Source: Sulfitobacter sp. LCG007
Lineage (GTDB): Bacteria; Pseudomonadota; Alphaproteobacteria; Rhodobacterales; Rhodobacteraceae
Assembly (NCBI RefSeq): GCF_040801785.1
Contig: NZ_CP161805.1
Coordinates: 3,596,001-3,660,000 of the forward strand
Direction of reading: 5' to 3'
DNA: 64,000 nt
In this document: piece by piece, positions 52,492 to 61,489 of the stretch
Layout: each line of letters begins with the position of its first letter
How positions within the stretch are numbered: position 1 is the first letter of the stretch
Notes under the pieces: model-generated
What the model was told of the DNA's origin: nothing
Seen by the model: only the letters and a program-made list of their open reading frames with translations
The model's database searches: none
Made by a program: the position numbers and the translations under genes

Positions 52492-53409
52492 ATGCTCATC
52501 TATCTTTCAAAACGGCTGATCCTGTCTTTCCTCGTGGCGCTGTGCGCGTCGGTCCTGGCCTTCGCATTGCTGCGGCTTCAGGGCAACGCGGCAACGGCGC
52601 TGGCAGGCGAGGGTGCGCGACCCGAGGACATTGCGATCATAATCCAGACCTACGGGCTCGATCGTCCGCTGGCGATCCAGTACGTCTCATGGCTTGGCGA
52701 CGTGTTGCGGGGCGATTTCGGCAATTCGTATTTTTTCCGCACGCCGGTCGCCGATCTGATCTTTAAAAAGTTCGGCAACACGATCATCCTCGCGATCCTG
52801 TCGCTGACGATCTCGCTGGCGATCTCGATCCCGATGGGAGTTCTCGCGGCGGTCTATTCCGGCAGCTGGATCGACCGGACCTGCGCCACGATCTCGCTCA
52901 TGGGCCAGGCGCTGCCGTCCTTCTTCCTCGCGCTGTGCCTCGTGATGCTTTTCGCGATCCAGCTGCGCTGGTTTCCGGCCTCGGGCGACGACAGCCTGCG
53001 CCATTTCATCCTGCCCGCGATCACGCTGGGCTATTATATCACGCCGCCTTTCATGCGGCTGGTTCGCGCGGGCATGATCGACGCGCTGAGCAACGATTAC
53101 GTCCGGACCGCGCGTGCCAAGGGGCTTCCCGCTCACCGGGTGATCCTCAAACACGCCCTTCGCAATGCGCTGGTGCCGGTCGTGGGGCTGGTCGCGGTGC
53201 AGCTCGGGCTGCTGATCGGCGGATCCGTGGTGATCGAGACGATCTTCGCGATCGATGGGCTGGGCTATCTCGCCTATCAGTCGATCGGATACCGCGATTT
53301 CCCGGTGTTGCAGGCGGTCGTGCTGCTGCTGTCGGTCATCTACGTGGCGCTGACGCTGGTGGCGGACCTCGTCAACGCCTGGCTCGATCCGCGACTGCGC
53401 GTAAGCTGA
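52492..53409 (+). CDS. ABC transporter permease, DppB type
   Basis: A 305-residue inner-membrane permease. The first helix (LILSFLVALCASVLAFALL) is followed by the periplasmic GLDRPLAIQYVSWLGDVLRG loop and five more helices. The ATPase-contact loop reads YVRTARAKGLPAHRVILKHA. A ribosome site (GGGAAGA) precedes the ATG. It pairs with the DppC-type permease ten bases downstream. Confidence 0.92.
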   Translation: MLIYLSKRLILSFLVALCASVLAFALLRLQGNAATALAGEGARPEDIAIIIQTYGLDRPLAIQYVSWLGDVLRGDFGNSYFFRTPVADLIFKKFGNTIILAILSLTISLAISIPMGVLAAVYSGSWIDRTCATISLMGQALPSFFLALCLVMLFAIQLRWFPASGDDSLRHFILPAITLGYYITPPFMRLVRAGMIDALSNDYVRTARAKGLPAHRVILKHALRNALVPVVGLVAVQLGLLIGGSVVIETIFAIDGLGYLAYQSIGYRDFPVLQAVVLLLSVIYVALTLVADLVNAWLDPRLRVS

Positions 53410-53419
53410 GGAGATCCCG

Positions 53420-54325
53420 ATGACCGATCTTTCGCCGGATGCGACCGTCATGGCGGGCAGCGACATCAAAAAGCCGCGCGTATTGTCCTGGATCACGCTG
53501 CGGCGGCATCCGTCGCTGCTGATCGGTGGCGGCATCGTGGTGCTGATGATCCTGATCGCGATCTTCGCGCCGCTTCTGGCGCCCTACGATCCCCTGGCGC
53601 AGGACATCACCAACCGGACCGTGCCGCCGGTCTGGTACGAGAAGGGGAGCTGGGCACACATCCTCGGCACCGACCAGCTGGGCCGCGACTACCTGTCCCG
53701 GCTGATCTTCGGCGCGCGCATCTCGTTGTTCATCGGCTTTGCCGCCGTGGCCATCGCCGGAGTGATCGGGACCGTTCTGGGCATGCTCGGCGGCTACTTC
53801 GGCGGTCGGATCGACATGCTCGTGACCTTCCTGACCACGATCCGCCTGTCGCTGCCCGTCATCCTCGTCGCGCTTGCGGTCGTCGCGGTTTTCGGCGGGT
53901 CCATCGGGATCGTCGTGGTTGTGCTTGGCCTGCTGAAATGGGACCGCTTCGCCGTGGTCATCCGCGCCACGACGGCGCAGATCGCAAGGCTCGAATACAT
54001 CAGGGCCGCGCAGGCATCCGGCGCGTCCACCTTCTATATCCTGACCCGTGAAGTGCTGCCGAACCTGACGCCGCAACTCATCGTGGTCGCCACCATCGAA
54101 ATCGCCTCTGCGATCCTGGTCGAGGCGGCCCTGTCCTTCCTCGGGCTGGGCGTGCAGCCACCGACCCCCAGCTGGGGTCTGATGATCTCCGAGGCCAAGG
54201 CCTACATGTTCTTCTCCTTCTGGCTGATCGCCATTCCCGGGCTCGCGCTGGCAAGCCTCGTGTTCGCGATCAACATGGCGGGGGACGGGCTGCGCGACCT
54301 GATCACACCGGACCGGAGGGCCTGA
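53420..54325 (+). CDS. ABC transporter permease, DppC type
   Basis: A 301-residue permease with a cytoplasmic N-terminus of about 30 residues, a first membrane helix (LIGGGIVVLMILIAIFAPLL), the signature HILGTDQLGRDYLSRLIFGA and the contact loop ARLEYIRAAQASGASTFYIL. LSFLGLGVQPPTPSWGLMI follows. Good GAGGAG precedes the ATG at 53420. Confidence 0.92.
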   Translation: MTDLSPDATVMAGSDIKKPRVLSWITLRRHPSLLIGGGIVVLMILIAIFAPLLAPYDPLAQDITNRTVPPVWYEKGSWAHILGTDQLGRDYLSRLIFGARISLFIGFAAVAIAGVIGTVLGMLGGYFGGRIDMLVTFLTTIRLSLPVILVALAVVAVFGGSIGIVVVVLGLLKWDRFAVVIRATTAQIARLEYIRAAQASGASTFYILTREVLPNLTPQLIVVATIEIASAILVEAALSFLGLGVQPPTPSWGLMISEAKAYMFFSFWLIAIPGLALASLVFAINMAGDGLRDLITPDRRA

Positions 54326-54327
54326 GG

Positions 54328-55301
<974 letters not shown>

Positions 55302-55305
<4 letters not shown>

Positions 55306-56300
55306 CCGGCGCTCCGATCCTCGAAGCCGTGAATCTGCGGCGCCGGTTCCGCGTGAGCCAGGGGGTGTTCAAGCCCAAGGCGACGCTGAATGCCGTCAAC
55401 GGGGTGGATCTGCGGGTGCATCGCGGCGAGACGCTCGGCATCGTCGGGGAATCCGGCTGTGGCAAGTCGACCCTGGCGCAGATGCTGCTGAACCTGCTGC
55501 AGCCATCCGACGGCAAGGTGCTGTTTGACGGCCGCCCGATCGAAGAGACCGGGCGCGCGGCCTTTGCACGACGGGTGCAGCCGGTGTTCCAGGATCCGTT
55601 CTCGTCGCTCAATCCGCGCAAGACCATCGGCGATATCGTCAGCGTGCCGCTGCGCGTGCACCGGATCGGAACACGCGCCGAGCAGGAGGCGAGCGTGCTG
55701 GCGACGATGGACCGCGTCGGCCTTCCCGCGCGCTTTGCCGACCGCTATCCAAAGGAACTTTCGGGCGGGCAGCGGCAGCGTGTGGCGATCGCCCGCGCGC
55801 TGGTGATGCGCCCCGAGGTCGTGATCTGCGACGAACCGACATCGGCGCTGGATGCCTCGGTCCAGAGCCAGATCCTGAACCTGCTGTTGGAACTGAAGGC
55901 GGATCTGAACCTGACCTATGTGTTCATTTCGCACAATCTTTCCGTGATCGAACATATCGCCGACCGCGTGGCGGTGATGTACCTCGGCAGGGTGGTGGAG
56001 ATGAACGCCGTCGACCGCATATTCCACGCACCGCAGCATCCTTACACCCGGGCGTTGCTGGATTCCGTCCTGACAGTCGCGCCGGGACTGGGCGTGCCCG
56101 ATCTTGCGCTCGGAGGCGGCTTTCCCGACCCGCTGCATCCGGCGCCGGGCTGTTCGTTTCATCCGCGCTGCCCCCGTGCCTTCGGCCCCTGCGACACGAT
56201 CCCGCCCGCCCCGGTGGAAATCGCCGCCGGCGGGGCCTCCTGTCACCTGACCGACCCTGCCCACTCGCCCGAACCGGAGATTGAAGCCAGTGACCGATAA
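55302..56300 (+). CDS. ABC transporter ATP-binding protein, DppF type
   Basis: A 332-residue ATPase. Walker A is GESGCGKST, the Q-loop VFQDPFSSLNP, the signature ELSGGQRQR and Walker B VVICDEPTSALD. The C-terminal extension has GCSFHPRCPRAFGPC. The start overlaps the DppD-type stop. Its stop overlaps the beginning of the M20 peptidase gene, so uptake and hydrolysis are translationally linked. Confidence 0.92.
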
Positions 56301-57714
56301 TACCGAAGCCACCCGCGCCGCTGCCATCGCGCGGGCCCGCGATGCGCTCGACAGCGGCAGGTTCGAAGCCGATCTTGCCCGGCGGGTCGCGATCCCTTCC
56401 GTCTCGCGCGAGGCCGGACGGAAAGGCGAACTGGAAAGCTATCTGACCGACGAAATGGTGCCGCTCTACGAACGGATGGGGTTCGACTGCACGCTGTGGC
56501 ATCACGACAAGGCACCCGGCCCGTTCCTGCTGGCCGAACGGATCGAGGCTGCGGACCTGCCGACCGTCCTGATGTATGCCCATGGAGACGTCGTCACCGG
56601 GGTTCCCGAGCAATGGTCGCAGGGACTGCACCCGTTCGAGATGACCGAGCGGAGCGGCCGCTGGTACGGGCGCGGCACGGCGGACAACAAGGGCCAGCAT
56701 TCCGTGAACCTCGCGGCGCTGGATGCCGTGCTCGAGACGCGGGGCGCATTGGGCTTCAACCTCAAGTACCTGGTCGAAATGGGTGAGGAATCGGGATCGC
56801 CCGCGCTCGACGCCATCTGCGAGATCCACAAGGACCGACTGGCCGCCGACCTGCTGATCGCCTCGGACGGGCCGCGCATGACACTGAACGATCCGACGAT
56901 CTTTCTCGGATCGCGCGGCGGGATCGACATCCACATCGAGATCGTCGCCCGGGAAGGATATCACCACTCGGGCAACTGGGGCGGGCTGCTGGCCAATCCC
57001 GGCGTGGAACTGGCCCATGCCATAACGGCGCTGATCGGGCCAACAGGCGAATGCCTTGTGCCGGAACTGACCCCCGGAACCATCCCGGACGCCGTGCGCG
57101 CGGCGCTCAGGGATTTCGTCATCGAGACGACCGAGGGCGACCCCGAGCTGGACGCCTGGTGGGGCGCGCCGGGCCTGACCCAGCCCGAGCGGGTCTATGC
57201 CTGGTCGACGCTGGAGGTTATGGAGATCGAGGTCGGCAATCTCGCCAATCCGCTCTATGCGATCCCGCCCCGTGCCCGGGCGCGGCTGCAACTGCGCCAT
57301 CCGGTCGGCGTCGATCAGGCGGATGTCGCACCGGCCATTCAACGGGCGCTCGATGCTGCCGGGCACAAGCGGGTGCGGGTCGTTCCACGCGACGATGCGT
57401 CCTTTCCGGCAAGCCGCTCCGATCTTGACGGTCCATGGGTTCGCTTCGTCGCGCGCTCGATGGCCCGTACCCTGGATCGCGAACCGGTGATCCTGCCGAA
57501 CCTCGGCGGGTCGCTGCCCAACGCGATCTTCACCGATACGCTGGCCCTGCCGACGATCTGGATCCCGCATTCCTATCCCGGTTGCCGCCAGCACGGCGCG
57601 GATGAGCACCTGCCGAGGTCGATCGTGGCAGAAGGGCTCGCCCTCATGGCCGGGATCTTCTGGGATCTCGGCGCGACGGAACACTCCAAACCGACGAAAG
57701 TGACAGCAGGATGA
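56290..57714 (+). CDS. M20-family metallopeptidase
   Basis: A 474-residue di-zinc hydrolase of the M20 (ArgE/DapE/carnosinase-like) family. Metal ligands are in MYAHGDVVTG, GRGTADNKGQH and EMGEESGSPA, the last with the catalytic glutamate. The dimerisation domain lies about residues 195-340. A GTG at 56290 is preferred, with GGAGA nine bases upstream; a TTG at 56281 is the alternative. It overlaps the DppF-type stop and the fusion gene that follows. It probably hydrolyses a dipeptide or N-acyl amino acid imported by this transporter. Confidence 0.88.
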   Translation: MTDNTEATRAAAIARARDALDSGRFEADLARRVAIPSVSREAGRKGELESYLTDEMVPLYERMGFDCTLWHHDKAPGPFLLAERIEAADLPTVLMYAHGDVVTGVPEQWSQGLHPFEMTERSGRWYGRGTADNKGQHSVNLAALDAVLETRGALGFNLKYLVEMGEESGSPALDAICEIHKDRLAADLLIASDGPRMTLNDPTIFLGSRGGIDIHIEIVAREGYHHSGNWGGLLANPGVELAHAITALIGPTGECLVPELTPGTIPDAVRAALRDFVIETTEGDPELDAWWGAPGLTQPERVYAWSTLEVMEIEVGNLANPLYAIPPRARARLQLRHPVGVDQADVAPAIQRALDAAGHKRVRVVPRDDASFPASRSDLDGPWVRFVARSMARTLDREPVILPNLGGSLPNAIFTDTLALPTIWIPHSYPGCRQHGADEHLPRSIVAEGLALMAGIFWDLGATEHSKPTKVTAG

Positions 57715-59720
57715 AGGCGACGAACAGCAAGGCGGGAGGCTATTTCCTGTATCATTCCATCGGCATGTATCCGGGCAAGGAACAGGATCTCGCGGACGCG
57801 ATGAGCGAGATGGCCGCCATCTGGGCCGCGCCGAACGACAAGCAATGGGGTTACGTCCTGAGGAAACGGCAGGACTACCTCGAAGCCTGGGGCCGCCTGA
57901 TCAACGCGCCGAAGGGCTCGCTGACCCATGTGGACAACGTCACCGAGGCGCTGCACAAGCTGGTCCGCGCGCTGCCGGAGGCGCAACTGAAGGGCAGGAA
58001 GGTCCTGGTAGGGGCGGATTGCTTTCCGTCGCTGCATTTCCTGCTGGCCGGGCTTGCCCCCAAGATCGGGTTCGAGCTTGTGACCGTGCCCCGCTCGGAG
58101 GGCAAGGCCTGGGTCGAAACGGAGGACTTCATCGACCACTGGGGGCGCGACGTGGCGCTTGCGCTTCTCACCTGGGTCACGTCCACCGCCTCGGCCCGGA
58201 TGGACTACCCCGAACTTGTCGCCCACGGGCGCGAGATGGGCTCGCTCATGGTTGCGGACATCACGCAGGCGGCCGGGCTCATTCCCTTCGACGTCCGCGC
58301 GCCCAAGGTCGATTTCGTGATCTCCACCAGTCTCAAATGGCTGTGCGGCACACCGGGCGCGGGCATACTCTATGCCGACAAGGACATCATCTCGAGCCTC
58401 GAACCGGAAACGCGCGGCTGGTTCAGCCAGAACAACCCGTTTTCCTGGGATCTCGGAAAATTCAGCTACGCGCCCGACATCCGGCGCTTTGACAGCGGCA
58501 CACCCGGATCGGTCGCCGCGATGGCCTCCCTGCCTGCGCTGCGCTGGTTCTCGGCGCAGGATCAGGGCGCCATCGCCGCCGACAACCTGCGGATGGTGGA
58601 CCGCATCATTGCCCGCGCCGACGATCTGGACCTGCCGCTGCTCAGCCCCCGCGAGGCCGATCGGCGCGGCGGAGCGGCGATGTTGCGGATGCCCGACAAG
58701 GCGGAGGCGGCAGCGGTCGTCGGAGCCCTGGGCGTCGAGGGCTATTCGGTCGACTTCCGGGACGACATCCTGCGCATGTCCCCGGGCATCGTGACCGACG
58801 AGGCCGCGATAGACGCGGTCTTCGACATCACGCGCGACGTCATGCGGCGGCGCCTCTCACGTTTTGCCGGTCGCAGAGCAACGGACAGGTCGCCGGATGG
58901 TGCCGGTCTTCTGGAAAGCCTTGGCAGCGCCCTTCTGAGCGGGGGGGTGCGCGTGGTCGATTGCACCGCCGAACTGGGACCGAACACGCCGATCCTCCAC
59001 CTGCCCGAGGATTTCGCCCGGAACACGCCGAGAGTCGAGATCCACAAGATCAGCGAATATGACAAGGACGGTCCGTTCTTTGCCTGGAACTGGCTCAAGC
59101 TCGGCGAGCATTCCGGGACCCACTTCGATGCGCCGCACCACTGGCTGTCGGGCAAGGACTTCGCGGACGGCTACACCGACACGCTTGACGTGCAACGGCT
59201 GGTGGCCCCGGTCAACGTGATCGACTGCTCGGCCGAGGCGGCGGCGGATCCCGATTTCCTGCTGACCGCGGAACGTGTCAAGACATGGGAAGCCGAACAC
59301 GGTGTCATCAACCCCGGCGAATGGGTCGTGATGCGCACCGACTGGGACCGGCGCGCCCATGATGCCGCGCTTTTCCTGAACGACGACCCGGACCCGATGG
59401 AGGACGGCTCGCACAGCCCCGGCCCGTCGACCGACTGCATCGACTACCTGCTCGGGCGCGGAATTGTCGGCTGGGGAACCCAGTGCATCGGCACCGACGC
59501 GGGCATGGCGGGCAAGTTCAGCCCGCCATATCCGGCCCACCACTTCCTGCACCGGGACAATTGCTTTGGCCTCGCCAGCCTGTGCAATCTCGACCAGTTG
59601 CCCGCAAAGGGAGCCATCCTGATCGCCGCGCCGCTGAAGATCGCGCGCGGCACCGGATCGCCAATCCGCGCCCTTGCCCTCGTGCCGGGGCAAGCTGGCA
59701 CCGGCGGCACGCAACACTAG
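57711..59720 (+). CDS. Kynureninase-like PLP enzyme fused to a cyclase/kynurenine formamidase-like domain
   Basis: A 669-residue two-domain protein. Residues 1 to about 385 are a fold-type I, class V PLP enzyme most like kynureninase (YFLYHSIGMYPG, GADCFPSLHFL, DITQAAGLIPFDV, with Lys209 in STSLKWLCG as the Schiff-base lysine; RGWFSQ and FDSGTPG follow). After a linker, residues about 411-669 are a cyclase-family metal hydrolase with HSGTHFDAPHHW (His467, His471, Asp473, His477). That domain type includes kynurenine formamidase (KynB) and isatin hydrolase. Fusing a KynU-like with a KynB-like domain would join consecutive reactions of kynurenine breakdown, though the substrate here is unknown. 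It overlaps the M20 gene by four bases. Confidence 0.82.
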   Translation: MKATNSKAGGYFLYHSIGMYPGKEQDLADAMSEMAAIWAAPNDKQWGYVLRKRQDYLEAWGRLINAPKGSLTHVDNVTEALHKLVRALPEAQLKGRKVLVGADCFPSLHFLLAGLAPKIGFELVTVPRSEGKAWVETEDFIDHWGRDVALALLTWVTSTASARMDYPELVAHGREMGSLMVADITQAAGLIPFDVRAPKVDFVISTSLKWLCGTPGAGILYADKDIISSLEPETRGWFSQNNPFSWDLGKFSYAPDIRRFDSGTPGSVAAMASLPALRWFSAQDQGAIAADNLRMVDRIIARADDLDLPLLSPREADRRGGAAMLRMPDKAEAAAVVGALGVEGYSVDFRDDILRMSPGIVTDEAAIDAVFDITRDVMRRRLSRFAGRRATDRSPDGAGLLESLGSALLSGGVRVVDCTAELGPNTPILHLPEDFARNTPRVEIHKISEYDKDGPFFAWNWLKLGEHSGTHFDAPHHWLSGKDFADGYTDTLDVQRLVAPVNVIDCSAEAAADPDFLLTAERVKTWEAEHGVINPGEWVVMRTDWDRRAHDAALFLNDDPDPMEDGSHSPGPSTDCIDYLLGRGIVGWGTQCIGTDAGMAGKFSPPYPAHHFLHRDNCFGLASLCNLDQLPAKGAILIAAPLKIARGTGSPIRALALVPGQAGTGGTQH

Positions 59721-59744
59721 CCCGTTCCTGAAAGGATACCCCAT

Positions 59745-60839
59745 ATGTCCGACGCCCCCATCCTTGCCGAAGTCCTGTTGCCGACGTCCGAGTTGCGCGA
59801 CGACCTGCCGTTCTTCACCGGAACCCTGGGAATGCGGCTCGAGAACATCTTTCCGGCGGACAATCCGGCGGTTGCCAGCTTTTCCGGCCATGGCCTGCGC
59901 CTGCGTCTCGAAAAGGGGGCCGACGTGCCGCCGGGGCGAATCCGCATCCTCACCGACGATCCCGACAGCTTTGCCGGCGGCCGGCGGCGGCTGACGGCCC
60001 CCAACGGCACCGAGATCGTCGTCGTGCCGCTCACGCCCGTGGTCGAACATCCCGCCACATGTCATGAATTCGTCGTGCGCCGGCTCAAGGACGAGGCGCC
60101 CTGGATCATCGGGCGCGCCGGCATGCACTACCGCGACCTCATCGAATCCCGGCTCGGCGGGTCGATCATCGCCAGTCATATCCGCATTCCGGACGGAGGG
60201 CCGGTGCCCGACATGGTGCATTATCACACCGTCGGGTTCCAGCTGATCTTCTGCTACAAGGGATGGGTCGACATCTACTACGAGGATCAGGGCGACGACC
60301 TGATCCGCCTGCACGCGGGCGATTGCGTGACCCAGCCTCCCGGAATCCGGCACCGGGTCGTACATGCGTCACCGGATATCGAAGTGATCGAGATCGGTGT
60401 GCCGGCCGAACACGTCACCACCATCGACCACGACTTTGTCCTGCCCAACGGCAAGGGCGATCCGGCCCGCGAATGGGACGGCCAGACCTTCGTGCATCAC
60501 GTGAAGGACAGGGCCGACTGGCACCCGTTCCGCATTCCCGGTTTCGTCAGCCGCGACACCGGCATCACCGCCGGGACCAAGGGCGTGGCGGGCATCGAAG
60601 TGGCGCGTTTCGAGGGTGGCACCCCGCCCGCCACGCGCCACGATGCCGATATTCACTTCACCTTCGTGATGCAGGGGACAATGACCCTGACGGCGGAGGG
60701 TCAGCAGGCCCGGGCGCTGGAAGCGGGAGATGCCTTCGCGATCCCGCCGGGCATGGCGACGCGCTACACGGAGTGTTCCGCCGATCTGGAACTGCTGGAG
60801 GTCGCCCTGCGCGGGGACTTCGCCACGCAGCTCGTCTGA
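59745..60839 (+). CDS. VOC (glyoxalase-like) domain fused to a bicupin
   Basis: A 364-residue protein with three modules. Residues 1 to about 115 resemble a vicinal-oxygen-chelate half (PTSELRDDLPFFTGTLGMRL). Residues about 130-225 are a cupin with HYHTVGFQ (His159, His161, with a glutamine in place of the usual glutamate) and His203 in PGIRHRV. Residues about 265-360 are a second cupin (GGTPPATRHDADIHFTFVMQ, PPGMATRYTE). The combination is unusual. It follows the PLP-cyclase fusion by 24 bases with AAAGGA upstream. It could be a metal-dependent oxygenase or isomerase for the product of the fusion enzyme (inference). Confidence 0.78.
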   Translation: MSDAPILAEVLLPTSELRDDLPFFTGTLGMRLENIFPADNPAVASFSGHGLRLRLEKGADVPPGRIRILTDDPDSFAGGRRRLTAPNGTEIVVVPLTPVVEHPATCHEFVVRRLKDEAPWIIGRAGMHYRDLIESRLGGSIIASHIRIPDGGPVPDMVHYHTVGFQLIFCYKGWVDIYYEDQGDDLIRLHAGDCVTQPPGIRHRVVHASPDIEVIEIGVPAEHVTTIDHDFVLPNGKGDPAREWDGQTFVHHVKDRADWHPFRIPGFVSRDTGITAGTKGVAGIEVARFEGGTPPATRHDADIHFTFVMQGTMTLTAEGQQARALEAGDAFAIPPGMATRYTECSADLELLEVALRGDFATQLV

Positions 60840-61489
60840 GCGGCGGAGCGATTCCGCCGTTCAAACGCCGATCCAACGCTTGTCAGGCCGATGCGGCTCG
60901 ACCCGAGGCGCGTCTTTGCCAGGCCACAGTTGCCCCGGCATTCAGACTGCTGAATTCGGCGAGTCGGTTGCCCGCCGTCGCAAGCCCATCACCGACAAGC
61001 GCCCCACTCCGGTCATTGCGATCCGGGAACGCCGCCTTTCCTGGAAGGTCGACTGCCCTTCGCGAAGCGCCCGCAACGACCCCCTGCGCCCGTCTCGATC
61101 CACAGGCATGGCCTGCCGGAAGCGCTGAACAGGGAATCATGCCCGCCGATGGATCAAGGCGTGAACACGCTGCCTGAAATCCGTCGGAGAGCGCATTTCG
61201 GCAATAGACCCAGACCGCCGAAATCCTTATCCGCAATGCGCGCATAAAACCTTTGAACACCGCCCGCCCCGCCGCGATCATCCACGCTGCCTGAAGGGTA
61301 TCGGGGCGGCGGGTCAACATGGAGCGGGCGCGAGCAACGCAACGAGCGCCCGATGTCAGACCACCTGTTACGAGCCCGCAGGATCCATTTGCCCGCAGGG
61401 AAGGGCCGCGGGATCAGACCCTGATCCGTGCACCGAAGCCTGTCGGATGCGTACCTGGCGCGAAACGGATCCTTGAGCGCGCGATCACA
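60840..61489. other. 650-base stretch with no recognised gene
   Basis: No reading frame here resembles a known protein. A minus-strand frame of 145 codons (60883-61320) has no detectable family signature and no good ribosome site. Apart from the hairpin at 60841-60859 nothing was recognised. It separates the GntR-controlled operon from the convergent chemoreceptor gene. Confidence 0.5.
60841..60859 (+). terminator. Possible terminator hairpin after the VOC-bicupin gene
   Basis: CGGCGGA and TCCGCCG form a seven-pair stem with a five-base loop immediately after the stop codon. Only TT follows, with no real U-tract, so it may be Rho-dependent or a stabilising hairpin. Confidence 0.4.

Noticed and set aside
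60883..61320. Minus-strand frame of 145 codons in the gene-free stretch
   Set aside because: No family signature, no ribosome site, composition unlike neighbouring genes. A small gene cannot be excluded.
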